Shown here one piece after another: positions 19,835-28,984 of a stretch of DNA of 64,000 nucleotides. The position numbers and the translations under genes are program-made. The number at the start of each line of letters is the position of its first letter. The stretch's first letter is position 1. The notes under the pieces were generated by a model, which made no database searches, was not told the origin of the DNA, and saw only the letters and a list, made by a program, of their open reading frames with translations. The stretch is from Diploptera punctata (Eukaryota > Arthropoda > Insecta > Blattodea > Blaberidae): positions 529,001-593,000 of the forward strand of contig JASPKZ010004576.1 in the NCBI GenBank assembly GCA_030220185.1, written 5' to 3'.

Positions 19835-20219
19835 GTTATACGGGCTGGGCAAATTGCCTGTTCTGCCTCACAGTTGTTCTGTCCATCTTTTCATGGCCTT
19901 CCTACATTCCTTTGAACTTCTTGTCTTGTAGTTAAATGCTGCTTTTGGTAATCTTGTTACATTCATTCTTTCTACATGTCTAAACTTTATCTCTTCTATA
20001 TCTTCGATTTTATCTTTCAATGGATACATATTTAACTCTGTTCTTATATCATCATTCTTTATCCGATCCATTCTTGTGCAGCCTTCTAAGGAAATTCATT
20101 TGAACGCTTTGTGCTTTACTTTGTATTTTTTTTTGTCATTACCCAAGTTGCACTCCCATTAAGTAATGCAGGAACTGCCATTGTTTTATAAAACTTCAAT
20201 CTAGTATCTCGTGTCTTAT
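19835..20219 (-). mobile_element. LINE-d-type C-terminal remnant
   Basis: The minus strand reads TRDTRLKFYKTMAVP at the 5' side and KFRHVERMNVTRLPKAAFNY near the 3' end, finishing RKAMKRWTEQL before a stop. Its 5' side abuts the foldback at 20226. Confidence 0.75.
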
Positions 20220-20225
20220 GATGAA

Positions 20226-20665
20226 AGTTAAAAATTAAATTGTACCTGTTGGTAGGTGCAGTCGTGTTCAACTTTGTTAAAAAATAGTGTATATAAAATT
20301 AACTGGAGCGCTTTCGGAATTATCTCTTCCATCTTTCTTTCTCTTCTGCAGGTAGAGCTTCCGCTACTCGGTGTTGTTGTGTACGGTGATGTATACCCAA
20401 TTGTTTGTAGCAGCAACTGACTTGTTTTTGACGATATCGTATAATGGGTTTGATTGGGGTGCGTCAAAAACAAGTCAGTTGCTGCTACAAACAGTTGGAG
20501 TATACATCACCGTACACAACAACAACGAGTAGCGGAAGCTCAACCTGCAGAAGATGGAAGATAACTTCCGAAAGTGCTCCAGTTAATTTTATATACAATA
20601 TATTAACAAAGTTGAGGACGACGGCACCTACCAACAGGTACAATCTAATTTTTAACTTTCATCAT
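20226..20665. mobile_element. Palindromic foldback with Penelope-type ends
   Basis: Arms of ~205 bp (20226-20434 and 20462-20664) in inverted orientation, about 90 percent alike, around a ~27-bp centre. Each arm carries a hammerhead-like segment. Just outside the right arm CCTCAACGGAA (20676-20686) matches the edge segment of the Penelope-like element at 19127. No coding frame. Probably a non-autonomous Penelope derivative. Confidence 0.7.
20548..20578 (+). ncRNA. Degenerate hammerhead-like motif
   Basis: CAGAAGA in place of CUGAUGA, perfect stem GGAAG-ATAA-CTTCC, GAAA, then GTGCT. The left-arm partner (minus strand, about 20307-20340) keeps GAAAGCGCT but has lost the core. Unlikely to cleave. 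Confidence 0.35.
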
Positions 20666-20699
20666 ATGACTTCACCTCAACGGAATTTGATATGAATTT

Positions 20700-20915
20700 T
20701 ACTAGTATTGATCTCTTATCTTGTTTTTTATTTAATGTTTTATGTATATTTCCTAATATCATTTGAAATTTCGACAGTTTATGTCTCTTCAACTTTTGTG
20801 TTTATAATAAAATTACAACACAAATAATTAACATTTGTTAATTGTTCCAGAGATTTATGTCCAATTTAATATTAAAATACATCTTAATTGGGAAACAAAA
20901 CCAAGCTTCTACCAC
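20700..20915. other. Unassigned AT-rich sequence
   Basis: Nothing recognised. Confidence 0.5.
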
Positions 20916-20998
20916 TTAGAATAGTATTGGATGGATAATGAGACCGGAACAGGCCACTAAGGCCTTTTTCCTTGACTGTTTGATGATGAAGATGATTT
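20916..20998 (+). mobile_element. LINE 3' end, very short
   Basis: The phrase GAGACCGGAACAGGCCACTA followed by GATGATGAAGATGAT is the post-stop tail of LINE-b/d elements. Confidence 0.6.
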
Positions 20999-21062
20999 CA
21001 TAACTTCCACTGTATTGAACGAGTTCAAAAGCGGTACTCTCTACACATTTTCCCGAAGTATT

Positions 21063-21270
21063 ATTTAAGTAGTAGTAGTAGTAGGACTTTATTAGACAAA
21101 AAGTAAGATATTTACAATATTATTTACAAATATGGGTCGCACGGGCAGTAAGCCGTACGTGCTGTTGACAGTCCGTTACAATAAAGTAATAATTGGTACT
21201 AGTGTAAAGAAAAATAAACAACAAAAACAGCAATAACATTACAATTACATAAAGAAAACGGAGCAGTGAT
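21063..21270 (-). mobile_element. LINE 3' end with (TAC)n tail
   Basis: In reverse it ends TTTGTCTAATAAAGTCCTAC followed by TAC repeats, a common arthropod CR1/Jockey-type 3' end. No coding part remains. Confidence 0.6.
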
Positions 21271-21271
21271 G

Positions 21272-21590
21272 TTGGTCGACCGCGGTGGGCTAGTGGTTAC
21301 GTTCCTTGTCTCTAGTTTCGAGGGTCGATAGTTCAAACCCGGCCGGGGTCGATGGATTTTTAGGATGGAAAATTCTAAGGAGTGAGTCTTCCAGGATGGA
21401 CTTTAAGCCGTGGGTCCCGAACCTGAAGATTTTCAGACTCATAAAAGAACCGCAAGCCTGAATAAAGAGGCCTCTGTGCAAACTTTACCGCCCGTTACCC
21501 ATCCAAGTAATACATTAGTTATCCACTAGGTGCCACACTGACCTCGTATCACTCACTGACATCTACGAGTAAAGAATCGTAACTAAATAT
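21272..21590 (+). mobile_element. SINE-4 copy
   Basis: tRNA-like head: GGTGGGCTAGTGGTTACG, then B box AGTTCAAACCC. The body includes GGATTTTTAGGATGG and CCGTGGGTCCCGAA and ends with CACTCACTGACAT. Other copies: 53780-54078 and reversed 46265-46498. Confidence 0.75.
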
Positions 21591-21736
21591 GGTTTATTAA
21601 ACATTCACACTATGGAGCACCCTAATCCCCACACGGGGAAGAACGGGATATATATATATATATATATATGTGTGTTATAATTAAATGTTTAACATTGAGC
21701 AATGTAAGCTTAATATGGTATGATAAGAAAAATAAA

Positions 21737-21805
21737 TGCCTGGACGGGATTCGAACCCGGATCTCTGAGTCTGTACCCAGCGTGATATCCATTACACTAC
21801 CAGGC
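21737..21805 (-). tRNA. tRNA-like sequence, left arm
   Basis: Acceptor strands GCCTGG and CCAGGC pair fully. The T arm is CGGGTTCGAATCCCG. It has lost one base in the anticodon arm relative to the right copy, giving a 6-base loop. Probably a pseudogene. Confidence 0.55.
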
Positions 21806-21956
21806 GAATCTAATTCAAACACTTATTTTTCTTATATATGTATTATATTCTCCATTATTACTAGATGTCGCGAGAACTCTGTCTTCACTGCCACTAGATA
21901 GTAATAATGGAGAATATAATACATATATAAGAAAAATAAATGTTTGAATTGGATTC

Positions 21957-22026
21957 GCCTGGTAGTGTAATGGATATCACGCTGTGGTACAGACTCAGAG
22001 ATCCGGGTTCGAATCCCGTCCAGGCA
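21957..22026 (+). tRNA. tRNA-like sequence, right arm
   Basis: About 70 nt: acceptor GCCTGG/CCAGGC, D arm GTG-TAATGGATAT-CAC, anticodon arm CTGTG-GTACAGA-CTCAG (one mismatch) and T arm with GGTTCGAATCC, a strong B box. By position the anticodon would be ACA, which is not the usual Cys anticodon in animals. I therefore do not assign identity. Likely tRNA-derived, possibly transcribed by Pol III. Confidence 0.6.
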
Positions 22027-22050
22027 TTTATTTTTCTTATCATACCATAT

Positions 22051-22439
22051 ATATGTATATATATATATGTATATATATATATATGGATAAGTAGTGATAG
22101 GCTATTTCAGTTTGGAAGCAGAGGATATAACTTGTTTTTATTCACTTGTATCAGGACAGGGTTCCACATTGTAGTGGATAATACCAGTTTTGATAATAAT
22201 GGACTATGTGAAAGTATTAGTGACATGACCATCTATATGTATCTTCTCTAGTTATGATATGCGTTTATTTCAAATTTAATGATGTGCTCTTTGTCCACTG
22301 TCCCTGACCTCAGTAACCACCGTGGTTTGGTTGCGGATCACCACTACGAAGAAAGATTAACCCATGTTGGCCTGACTGATTTAGTTGTGCTACTAGGATT
22401 AACCGTACATTAGCATTATTGATCCTATTGACATTATAA
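22051..22439. other. Unassigned; AT repeat then low-copy sequence
   Basis: (TATATG)-rich run to 22085, then unremarkable sequence. Confidence 0.5.
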
Positions 22440-22479
22440 TATTAACATTGCCAAAACATAGAATCGTGCGTATTATAGT

Positions 22480-22640
22480 TGTTATTTTATTATTGTATTT
22501 TTATCATAATTATTATATTATATTTATATTATATTTTTTATATTATATTTTTGTTATATTATATTTTTAATATGTTTATCTTTCATTATATTGTATTTTT
22601 ATTATATTATATTATATTATAATTCTATTATATTATATTA
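22480..22640. repeat. TATTA/TTTTTATA low-complexity run
   Basis: Degenerate (TATATTATATTTTTA)n-like stretch. Confidence 0.85.
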
Positions 22641-22872
22641 TCTTATCTTCTATTCTCTTATCTTATCTTTCTCTCTTCTCTTCTATTCTCTTCTCTTCTC
22701 TTCTCTTCTCTTCTCCTCTCTTCCTTCTCTTCTCTTCTCTTCTCTTCTCTTCTCTTCTCTTCTCTCTCTCTCTTCTTCTCTTCTCTTTCTCTTCTCTTCT
22801 CTTCTCTTCTCTTCTCTTCTCTTCTCTTCTCTTCTCTCTCTTCTCTTCTTTCTCTTCTCCTCTCTTCTCTTA
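22641..22872. repeat. (TTCTC)n pentanucleotide satellite
   Basis: Pyrimidine-only tract of about 230 bp built on TTCTC with small interruptions. Polypurine/polypyrimidine DNA of this length can form triplexes. The 98-codon frame across it (22591-22887) is an artefact. Confidence 0.95.
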
Positions 22873-22883
22873 TATTATATTCC

Positions 22884-23182
22884 GTAGCGTAAGTGGTTAA
22901 GAAGGCACCGATCTACAAGCCGGAGGGGTCGAGGTTTCAAGTCCGTTGGGGTCAGGATTTTTAAACTGACCCAAACCCTCTGGCGGCACTATGGCCCTGG
23001 AGTCTACTCAGCCTCTAACTGAAATGAGTACCAGACGCTTGTTCTGGGGTAAAGGCGGCCGTCACGCAGGGCTGACAACCAGGCTGACGTAAAGGGCCGA
23101 TTGTCTAGAAAAAGTGGGAGCCTTAACCTCCTACTACCCCAAGGGCCTCCTGGGCCTGTTGTGGGATCACTTTACTTTATTT
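22884..23182 (+). mobile_element. SINE-2 copy
   Basis: Head (AGTGGTTAAGAAGGC, B box GGTTTCAAGTCC), standard body and a TTACTTTATTTT tail. It sits between the pyrimidine satellite and AT-rich DNA, so target duplications cannot be told from simple sequence. Confidence 0.85.
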
Positions 23183-23462
23183 TTTATTATACTATATTCT
23201 ATTATATTGACTGCAATGAAAATTACGAAATACAAACTTTTAAAAATTACATTATAATATAAAAACACGATCACAGAAACACCAAAATAGGAAACATTAA
23301 ATAATACATAAACATTATAATAATGATGAGTATGAAAACATAACGCAGAAACTAACCACGTTGCAAACTGGATAAACAAATGTTACAACTTAAAACTACA
23401 CTCTAAGATAATACAATTAGGCCTGTCACAATATGACAATATAAAGTTCAAACTTAAAAAAT
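23183..23462. other. Unassigned AT-rich sequence
   Basis: Nothing recognised; the reverse 70-codon frame is hydrophobic by composition only. Confidence 0.5.
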
Positions 23463-23565
23463 ATGAAATTATTGTATTGTCACGGGTCCTCTACAAGTAT
23501 ACAGAGTTTCAAGTCGATCCAATGATTTTAAGTGGGTTGAAAATCGCGTTGAAAGATTCCGTTAC

Positions 23566-23628
<63 letters not shown>

Positions 23629-23656
23629 CAGGTCAAGCTAATATAAAGCGTGTAAA
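23463..23656 (+). repeat. Inverted repeat, left arm
   Basis: Matches 25521-25672 in reverse at about 85-90 percent (shared GTTTCAAGTCGATCC, GATTCCGTTACATA, TAATATAAAGCGTGTAAAA). The arms enclose about 1.9 kb. Confidence 0.85.
23566..23629. repeat. (GATA)16 microsatellite
   Basis: A perfect 64-bp run. The corresponding place in the right arm (25551-25561) has under three units, so the run expanded after the arms were duplicated. Confidence 0.95.
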
Positions 23657-23989
23657 AAAGAACTTTAAAAGTAACAATTAATGTAGAATAATTAGAGTGT
23701 TAAAAGTCAGCCTATAAATTAAAAGTTTTAATTTCACTCATCACAATTTAAAAATATATAAAAAATAATGTATAACTGGCCTATATGCACATCAAGCACA
23801 ATAAACTCAAAAGCTATAATAATTCATAATTATAACAGCAGAAGTTAATAAACTGATTTTCTAACTTATGAACACCATAGTTGAAGTTAAATAAAATAAA
23901 TATTTATGAAAATCATTTAAAACTTTGATAGTTTTATTTATTTATTACGTTATGGATTTTCATCAAGTAAACACAAAATTAATTTATTA
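23657..23989. other. Unassigned; Penelope-type edge trace
   Basis: 23950-23975 reads ATGGATTTTCATCAAGTAAA, matching in reverse the leader of the foldback at 4608. The remainder is AT-rich. Confidence 0.4.
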
Positions 23990-24425
23990 CTTCATCATCA
24001 TCCGGTATCATGACAGCTGACGCCGTTTTCCGAAAACCAAACGCCATTCCTCTCTGTCCATGCATTGATCTTCCTCCAATCCTATGATGGAGTTGCCAGT
24101 CTCCCATCGGGCGCCTCCCTAGGTGGCGGATAGGGAAATGCTCACCAGATATGGCGGGTATTGGAGAAATAAAATACCCAGGGCGGACCAAAACTAGCGC
24201 TGCTGCCTTGCCGTAAGATACTGCACTATCAAAGGCTAGAGGAAGAAAACTTTGAACAAAAATTACCCGTTCCCAGGTTGGGGGTTGATGCATCGGGTCA
24301 GCTCCTCGTTCATCATAAAAAGAAAAATATGCTAAAAACCAACAATCATGCCTTAATTTATTACTCAAGGGTTTATAATTTATTATCAATATTACAATTT
24401 TTTTTAAATGTGTATTTTTCACTTC
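23990..24425 (-). repeat. Unassigned retroelement-like 3' region
   Basis: The reverse strand has a 147-codon frame (24422-23979) with PTWERVIFVQSFLPLAFDS and ending PDDDEVIN from a GATGATGATGAAG run. The GC-richer composition and trinucleotide end resemble a LINE or SINE tail. I do not recognise the frame as a real protein. Confidence 0.4.
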
Positions 24426-24784
24426 ATTTTAAATTCACACACCACCCATAGTACGAAAAGGCAACGAAGTGGCATTGTAATACACATTTCGATAACTATA
24501 AAGCCTGAAAAATGAGGTTTTCACTGTTTTCAAGATATTTTATCTAGATCGTATCACTGAAATAAAAATTTCATAGGCTTTTGAAGCGCAGGAAAGAAAT
24601 GATGTTTCAACAAAGCGACACCGCGGGGTGCTATCTTCCATGAAACAATGCACTTCCTCTAACATATATATGAGTAATACAGGATGAGGCATAAACACCT
24701 GTTGGTTTTTTAAATAATTTTAACACTGTTTGCTTGGTCAAAGATATATTTGAGTAATGTTGAAATATTTACAATTTTGTGAGG
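24426..24784. other. Unassigned sequence
   Basis: No gene or repeat seen. Confidence 0.5.
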
Positions 24785-25475
24785 ATTTGGAAAGTTGGTT
24801 GATGCATTTGAGGTAGGAGGACTGAAGATAAATTATATTAAAACAGAATATATGGTAATTGGAGGAAATTCAGAAGACCTACAAATAAATAATATTATAA
24901 TTAAATGTGTTGAAGCATTTAAATATCTGGGTTCTATAATAGATAAATCTGGTTCTTGTGAAAAATATATTAACAGATTAAATTGTGCAAGGAAGACGAT
25001 TAGATCCCTGAATGGTATTTTATGGAATAGAAATCTGACCAGAAAAAAAAGAGATTATACAGACAATAACAGCAAGTATACTTACATATGGATCAGAAAT
25101 GAAAGGCTGCAGAAAAGTGTCTTTGCGACAGAAATGGACGGATTTAGGACAAATATGAGAATATCCAGGCTACACATATTAGAAATATATATATATATTA
25201 GACAAGAAATGGATGCACAAGAAACTGTTATCGATAGGATAACAAAGAGAGCTTTACAGTGGTATGGACATGTACAACGGATTGTGGATGAACTGTGGCC
25301 TAAACGGGGGTTAGATTGGATGATACTAGGCAGAAGGAAGAGGGGGAGAAGTATAAGAACATGGTATAAATGAATATATGATGCCTTGATGAAGAGGGGT
25401 ATGGAAGAAGAACAATGGGAAGAGAGGAATCTCTGAAAAGCAGGAATTAAGGGCGAACTGCTGTAAAGTGGAAAG
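24785..25475 (+). mobile_element. LINE-e C-terminal copy
   Basis: 5' truncated; covers the thumb and C-terminal part of a LINE-e ORF and continues past its premature stop at 25373 to about 25475. Lies between the two arms of the 23463/25521 inverted repeat. Confidence 0.85.
24795..25373 (+). pseudogene. LINE-e ORF fragment, 192 codons
   Basis: Post-active-site part of a non-LTR reverse transcriptase. LKINYIKTEYMVIGG is the block after the lost FADD motif. AFKYLGSIIDKSGSCEKYIN follows, then KRALQWYGHVQRI near residue 155 and GRRKRGRSIRTWYK at the end. A frame slip has destroyed the LTYGSE block (reads TYIWIRNERL). The tail WNDRD-like region after the stop is in another frame (25377-25440). 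The ATG is not a true start. Confidence 0.8.
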
Positions 25476-25520
25476 CCTGTATTCAGTAAGTATGGAGTTT
25501 TAGATAACACTGTTCATTGA

Positions 25521-25672
25521 CTTTTACACGCTTTATATTAGCTTAGCCTGTATCTATCTATGTAACGGAATCTTTGAACGCGATTTTCACCCACTTAAAA
25601 ACATTGGATCGACTTGAAACTTTCTACACTTGTAAAGGACGCGTGACAAAACAGTAATTTCATAATTTTTTC
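25521..25672 (-). repeat. Inverted repeat, right arm
   Basis: Partner of 23463-23656; see that entry. Contains only a short TATCTATCTA in place of the (GATA)16. Confidence 0.85.
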
Positions 25673-25844
25673 TAAGATCCTGGCTAGGATCATCAGGACT
25701 TCAAAAAAATAAAGACCGGTATAATAGGTTGCGGACTTATCGACATTTTAGTCCATAAATTTTCATGGGATTCCGGTTTATGACTGTCAATTAAACTAAA
25801 AATTACAAAAATAAATAAGAGTTTAAAAAACTAAAAACAACACT

Positions 25845-26250
25845 CTTTATTATAAAACAAAACTAAAAAAATAATAATTTTAATTTCCTGCACGCTTGGG
25901 GTGAAATTAAAGTGGTCAACAAAAAAATCATCTCCAACACATCTAGAATAAAACTAGAGTTATCTATAAAAAAGTGTGGGGTGCTTATTATGGTTTTTAC
26001 GTTTTCTTTTTAGATACTTCACTTTTACCGATCTCTGTTTATTATCAAATATATTAATTGATATAGAGCGCCCCACGCTTTTGATAGTAAAATTATTTTT
26101 TTGTGGATAACTCTAGTTTTATTCCAGATGTGTTGGAGATGATTTTTTGACCACTTTAATGTTGTCCCAAGCGTGTTGGAAATTAAAATTATTTTTCATT
26201 TTTTAGTTCGGTTTTCTAACAAAGCGTGTTGTTTAGTTTCTTTATAACTA
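25845..26250. repeat. Foldback repeat with ~145-bp arms
   Basis: 25846-25985 and 26070-26248 are inverted copies (shared ATCATCTCCAACACATCT and AATAAAACTAGAGTTATC), with CACGCTT boxes at several places. The spacer is ~85 bp. Non-coding; MITE-like, with no terminal duplications I can define. Confidence 0.75.
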
Positions 26251-26734
26251 TTATCTATTATATATTTGTTTTTGAATTGACAGTAGTGATTATTATCAGA
26301 GAATGCAGTGCGATAGGATATTAGCCTCTGCTGGAACAAATTATTGCAGTAAGAACAACTCTGATACATCTATTCAACAGCATTTTCAGAGTTACAATGC
26401 TACCTCTTGGAACAATGTGTCATTGTGCAAAATATCATGTAGAAGTTTCTGTACAAAATGCAAAACTGGAAGTCTGTAACACTTCTAAAAGCCTGCATGA
26501 TAGGTCTACAAAATTCAGCATTTCCATCAGATATACTAGTAGCCAGATTTATTTTTTCTAATTTTGATCAATCAGTATCGTAACATGATCTTTTTTTCAC
26601 ATCAGATGATTTTTTACCTTAAAGGATATGTTAACAAGCCGCTACTGAACCATGCCATATCAAACTCCATGAAATTTTATATATTTGAACATGACACAAA
26701 TATATCTTGTGCCAAGCTCGCGGTGTTAATGTAA
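26251..26734. other. Unassigned sequence
   Basis: No recognisable feature. Confidence 0.5.
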
Positions 26735-27265
26735 CACTGGACAACATGATTTTTGTCTCATGAGTTCCAATAGTTGTACATAATGCAGTTATTTTATCGT
26801 GTTTTCAAATATGTATTCGGAATTTCTCCCATCACCCACAGTTTTATTTTATTTCAATTTTAATTAACGGATTTAAATAATTTTTTAATAAATGTTTTTT
26901 CGTCCATTTGTCCATTGTAAAATAAAACCAAATGAGCTAACTCAGGAGATTTCAGCTATGGAAAAGAGATATCAAGGCAAATGGAATCCTAATATGCTGG
27001 CCGATTATTGTTGGACTATCAAGAGGGATGCTCCACAGGCGAAATATAGCAGAAAATCGTCATCTCTCACTCTCTAGGTGAGTCCGAATGTTCGAATATT
27101 GTGTAGTTACGAGTGTAGAAGATATTAAAGTGTTTGAAATTATAAATGTCTGTCTCGGAAACCTTGTGTGATGGAGAAAAACCGATATCATATTTGAATT
27201 TAGGAGAAAAAATACTATCAGAATCATATGTTTTTCTTTCTGATACAAAAAAAGTTTATTTTTTG
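26735..27265 (+). repeat. Repeat Y, copy 1: fragment of a multicopy gene
   Basis: Matches 47085-47690 and 58275-58700 (both reversed). The middle encodes SAMEKRYQGKWNPNMLADYC then WTIKRDAPQAKYSRKSSSL (26941-27077). I recall this as the C-terminal motif of an uncharacterised repetitive arthropod protein family. After the stop comes a conserved 3' region with GATGGAGAAAAACCGATATC and a T-rich end. Here the N-terminal SDEHGE-like part visible at 47500 is replaced by other sequence. Not a functional gene. Confidence 0.6.
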
Positions 27266-27403
27266 TTGCTCAGTGTAATTATTAAAACTATCAGGTATTT
27301 TGTTCAATGATATTAATAAGCTGTTAGTTCATCCCGATGATGTAGTACTACTGGGCGTTACCGAAGAGATACTAAAAGCCAAAACGCACACTCTGCTGAG
27401 TAA

Positions 27404-27965
27404 ACACTAAGAAATTGGAACTGGAAGTAAATATTAATAAAACTAAATATATGGTCACACATAGAAATACATTATATAATAGAAATGGACACCTAATGAC
27501 GAATGAGGGAAATTTTGAGGAAGTGGTTGAATTCAAATACCTAGGAACAATAATCACAAATAGGAATGAGACGCACAAAGAAATTAAACATAGGCTCAAT
27601 ACTAGAAATGCGTGCTGTTATGCATTACAGAGACTCTTGACGCCCCAACTCCTTTCCAAAAGCATTAAACTGAAAATATATAAAACACTAAGAAATTGGA
27701 ACTGGAAGTAAATATTAATAAAACTAAATATATGGTCACACATAGAAATACATTATATAATAGAAATGGACACCTAATGACGAATGAGGGAAATTTTGAG
27801 GAAGTGGTTGAATTCAAATACCTAGGAACAATAATCACAAATAGGAATGAGACGCACAAAGAAATTAAACATAGGCTCAATACTGGAAATGCGTGCTGTT
27901 ATGCATTACAGAGACTCTTGATGCCCCAACTCCTTTCCAAAAGCATTAAACTGAAAATATATAAA
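27404..27965 (+). repeat. 281-bp tandem duplication in LINE-a
   Basis: Two head-to-tail units with only a few substitutions (for example CTAGAAATG against CTGGAAATG). The junction lies in AAAACACTAAGAA, where ATAAAAC is shared by both unit ends, pointing to slippage or unequal exchange at microhomology. Confidence 0.92.
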
Positions 27966-28269
27966 ACTATTATTATACAAATTGTATTATATGGATACAA
28001 AACATTGGACTCTTACGTTAAGGGAGGAAAGGAGATTACGAGTATTTGAGAATAAAGTTTTTAGGAAAATGTTTGGACTAAAGAGAAATGAACAGACAAA
28101 TCAATGGAGAAGACTGCATAACATTGAACTACATGGTCTTTATAGGAATCCAGTTATAATAAGAGCAATTAAGTCTCGTAAACTGCGATGGACAGGAGAT
28201 GTGGCACGAATGGGGAATGAAATACGTGCTTCTTGTAGGAAAACCAGTTGGAAAACGCCTAGTTGGTAG
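27696..28269 (+). pseudogene. LINE-a ORF fragments in two frames
   Basis: 27696-28049 gives VEFKYLGTIITNRNETHKEI and LLSKSIKLKIYKTIIIQIVL. A frameshift near 28000 moves the continuation (TLREERRLRVFENKVFRKMF and RKLRWTGDVARMG) to 27982-28269. One deletion explains the break. The C-terminus then continues in a third frame from 28199. Confidence 0.8.
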
Positions 28270-28328
28270 AACAAGAATGAGGCGAGAGAATAACATTAAC
28301 TATGATTTGAGGGAAGTGGATTATACAG

Positions 28329-28455
28329 CAAGAAATTATCAAGCAGGAGGAAGACGTGATGTTCGAAGACCTAGAAGACGTTGGGCTGATGCATTATGAA
28401 GTCGGAACGGGCAATTGCCTAATCCCTGGAGTGATGATGATGATGATGATGATGA
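28329..28455 (+). mobile_element. Short LINE 3' end inserted in LINE-a, 12-bp duplication
   Basis: Flanked by TGGATTATACAG at 28317-28328 and 28456-28467. The insert encodes RRDVRRPRRRWADAL then stop, the post-stop phrase GGAACGGGCAATTGCC and (TGATGA)n. It is a 127-bp, extremely 5'-truncated insertion of another LINE. Confidence 0.9.
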
Positions 28456-28564
28456 TGGATTATACAGGGAATGATTGGAAAACATTGGCTCAGGATAGGG
28501 ATGTATGGAGAGCATTATGTCCGCGCGGTCATGAACCTACGGGTTCAATAGAGCCACTGAGTTA

Positions 28565-28727
28565 ATTAGTCATCATGTATTTGTGCCCCCCTGTATTTAT
28601 CGACAATTTCACGCCTAGTTTTGAGTTGCCCGAAGGTGATGACATAAGATATTATTCAGAATATTTAAATAAAATTTTACCTACGTGTTCACATACTATA
28701 CTTCGCTTGGTGTGCTATTAGTCAAAT
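28565..28727. other. Unassigned sequence
   Basis: Nothing recognised. Confidence 0.5.
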
Positions 28728-28918
28728 ATCCGGCTGCAAGATTTACTACGTTCATCGAGTGTATGAACAAAATCAATTTTTTCATAAAATTGTGAATTAC
28801 TGAATACATTTTTGCCGAGTTGCCTATTAAAATTCGGCCGCCAGTATGTTTAATTACAATATAATTTATTTATTTACTCGAAATAATTTGATTCACTTGT
28901 TATTAAATAAATTATATC
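28728..28918 (+). repeat. Large inverted repeat, left arm
   Basis: Inverted match to 30170-30300 plus 31104-31143 (shared CGGCTGCAAGAT, AAATCAATTTT and GGCCGCCAGTATGTTTAATT). The right arm is split by a LINE-a. Confidence 0.85.
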
Positions 28919-28984
28919 AATGAAGTAATATGTTGCTGGAACAAAACGTATAAATTTGGAATAAGAATATCAGAAAATATATAA

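Larger units (their letters stand above)
21714..22050. mobile_element. Palindrome with a tRNA-like gene in each arm
   Basis: Two arms of ~150 bp (21714-21860 and 21901-22050), nearly identical in inverted orientation, surround a ~40-bp centre that itself starts and ends with CTAGAT-like bases. The right arm has one extra base in the anticodon-arm region. Each arm is a tRNA-like gene bounded by ATAAGAAAAATAAATG and its exact complement. AT-repeat DNA lies on both outer sides. Confidence 0.85.
27290..28564 (+). mobile_element. LINE-a copy with internal duplication
   Basis: Starts at a decayed RT active site (LVHPDDVVLLGV) and runs to the (AGT)-type end after GGGTTCAATAGAGCCA. Contains a 281-bp tandem duplication (27404-27684, 27685-27965) and a foreign LINE 3' end at 28329-28455. 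The frame is shifted at 28000 and near 28230. Confidence 0.9.

Noticed and set aside
22591..22887. 98-codon Leu/Ser-rich frame resembling a membrane protein
   Set aside because: It is a translation of the (TTCTC)n satellite and flanking AT repeat.
23566..23629. CRISPR-like or regulatory array
   Set aside because: It is a plain (GATA)n run with no spacers; no CRISPR-type array exists anywhere in the window.
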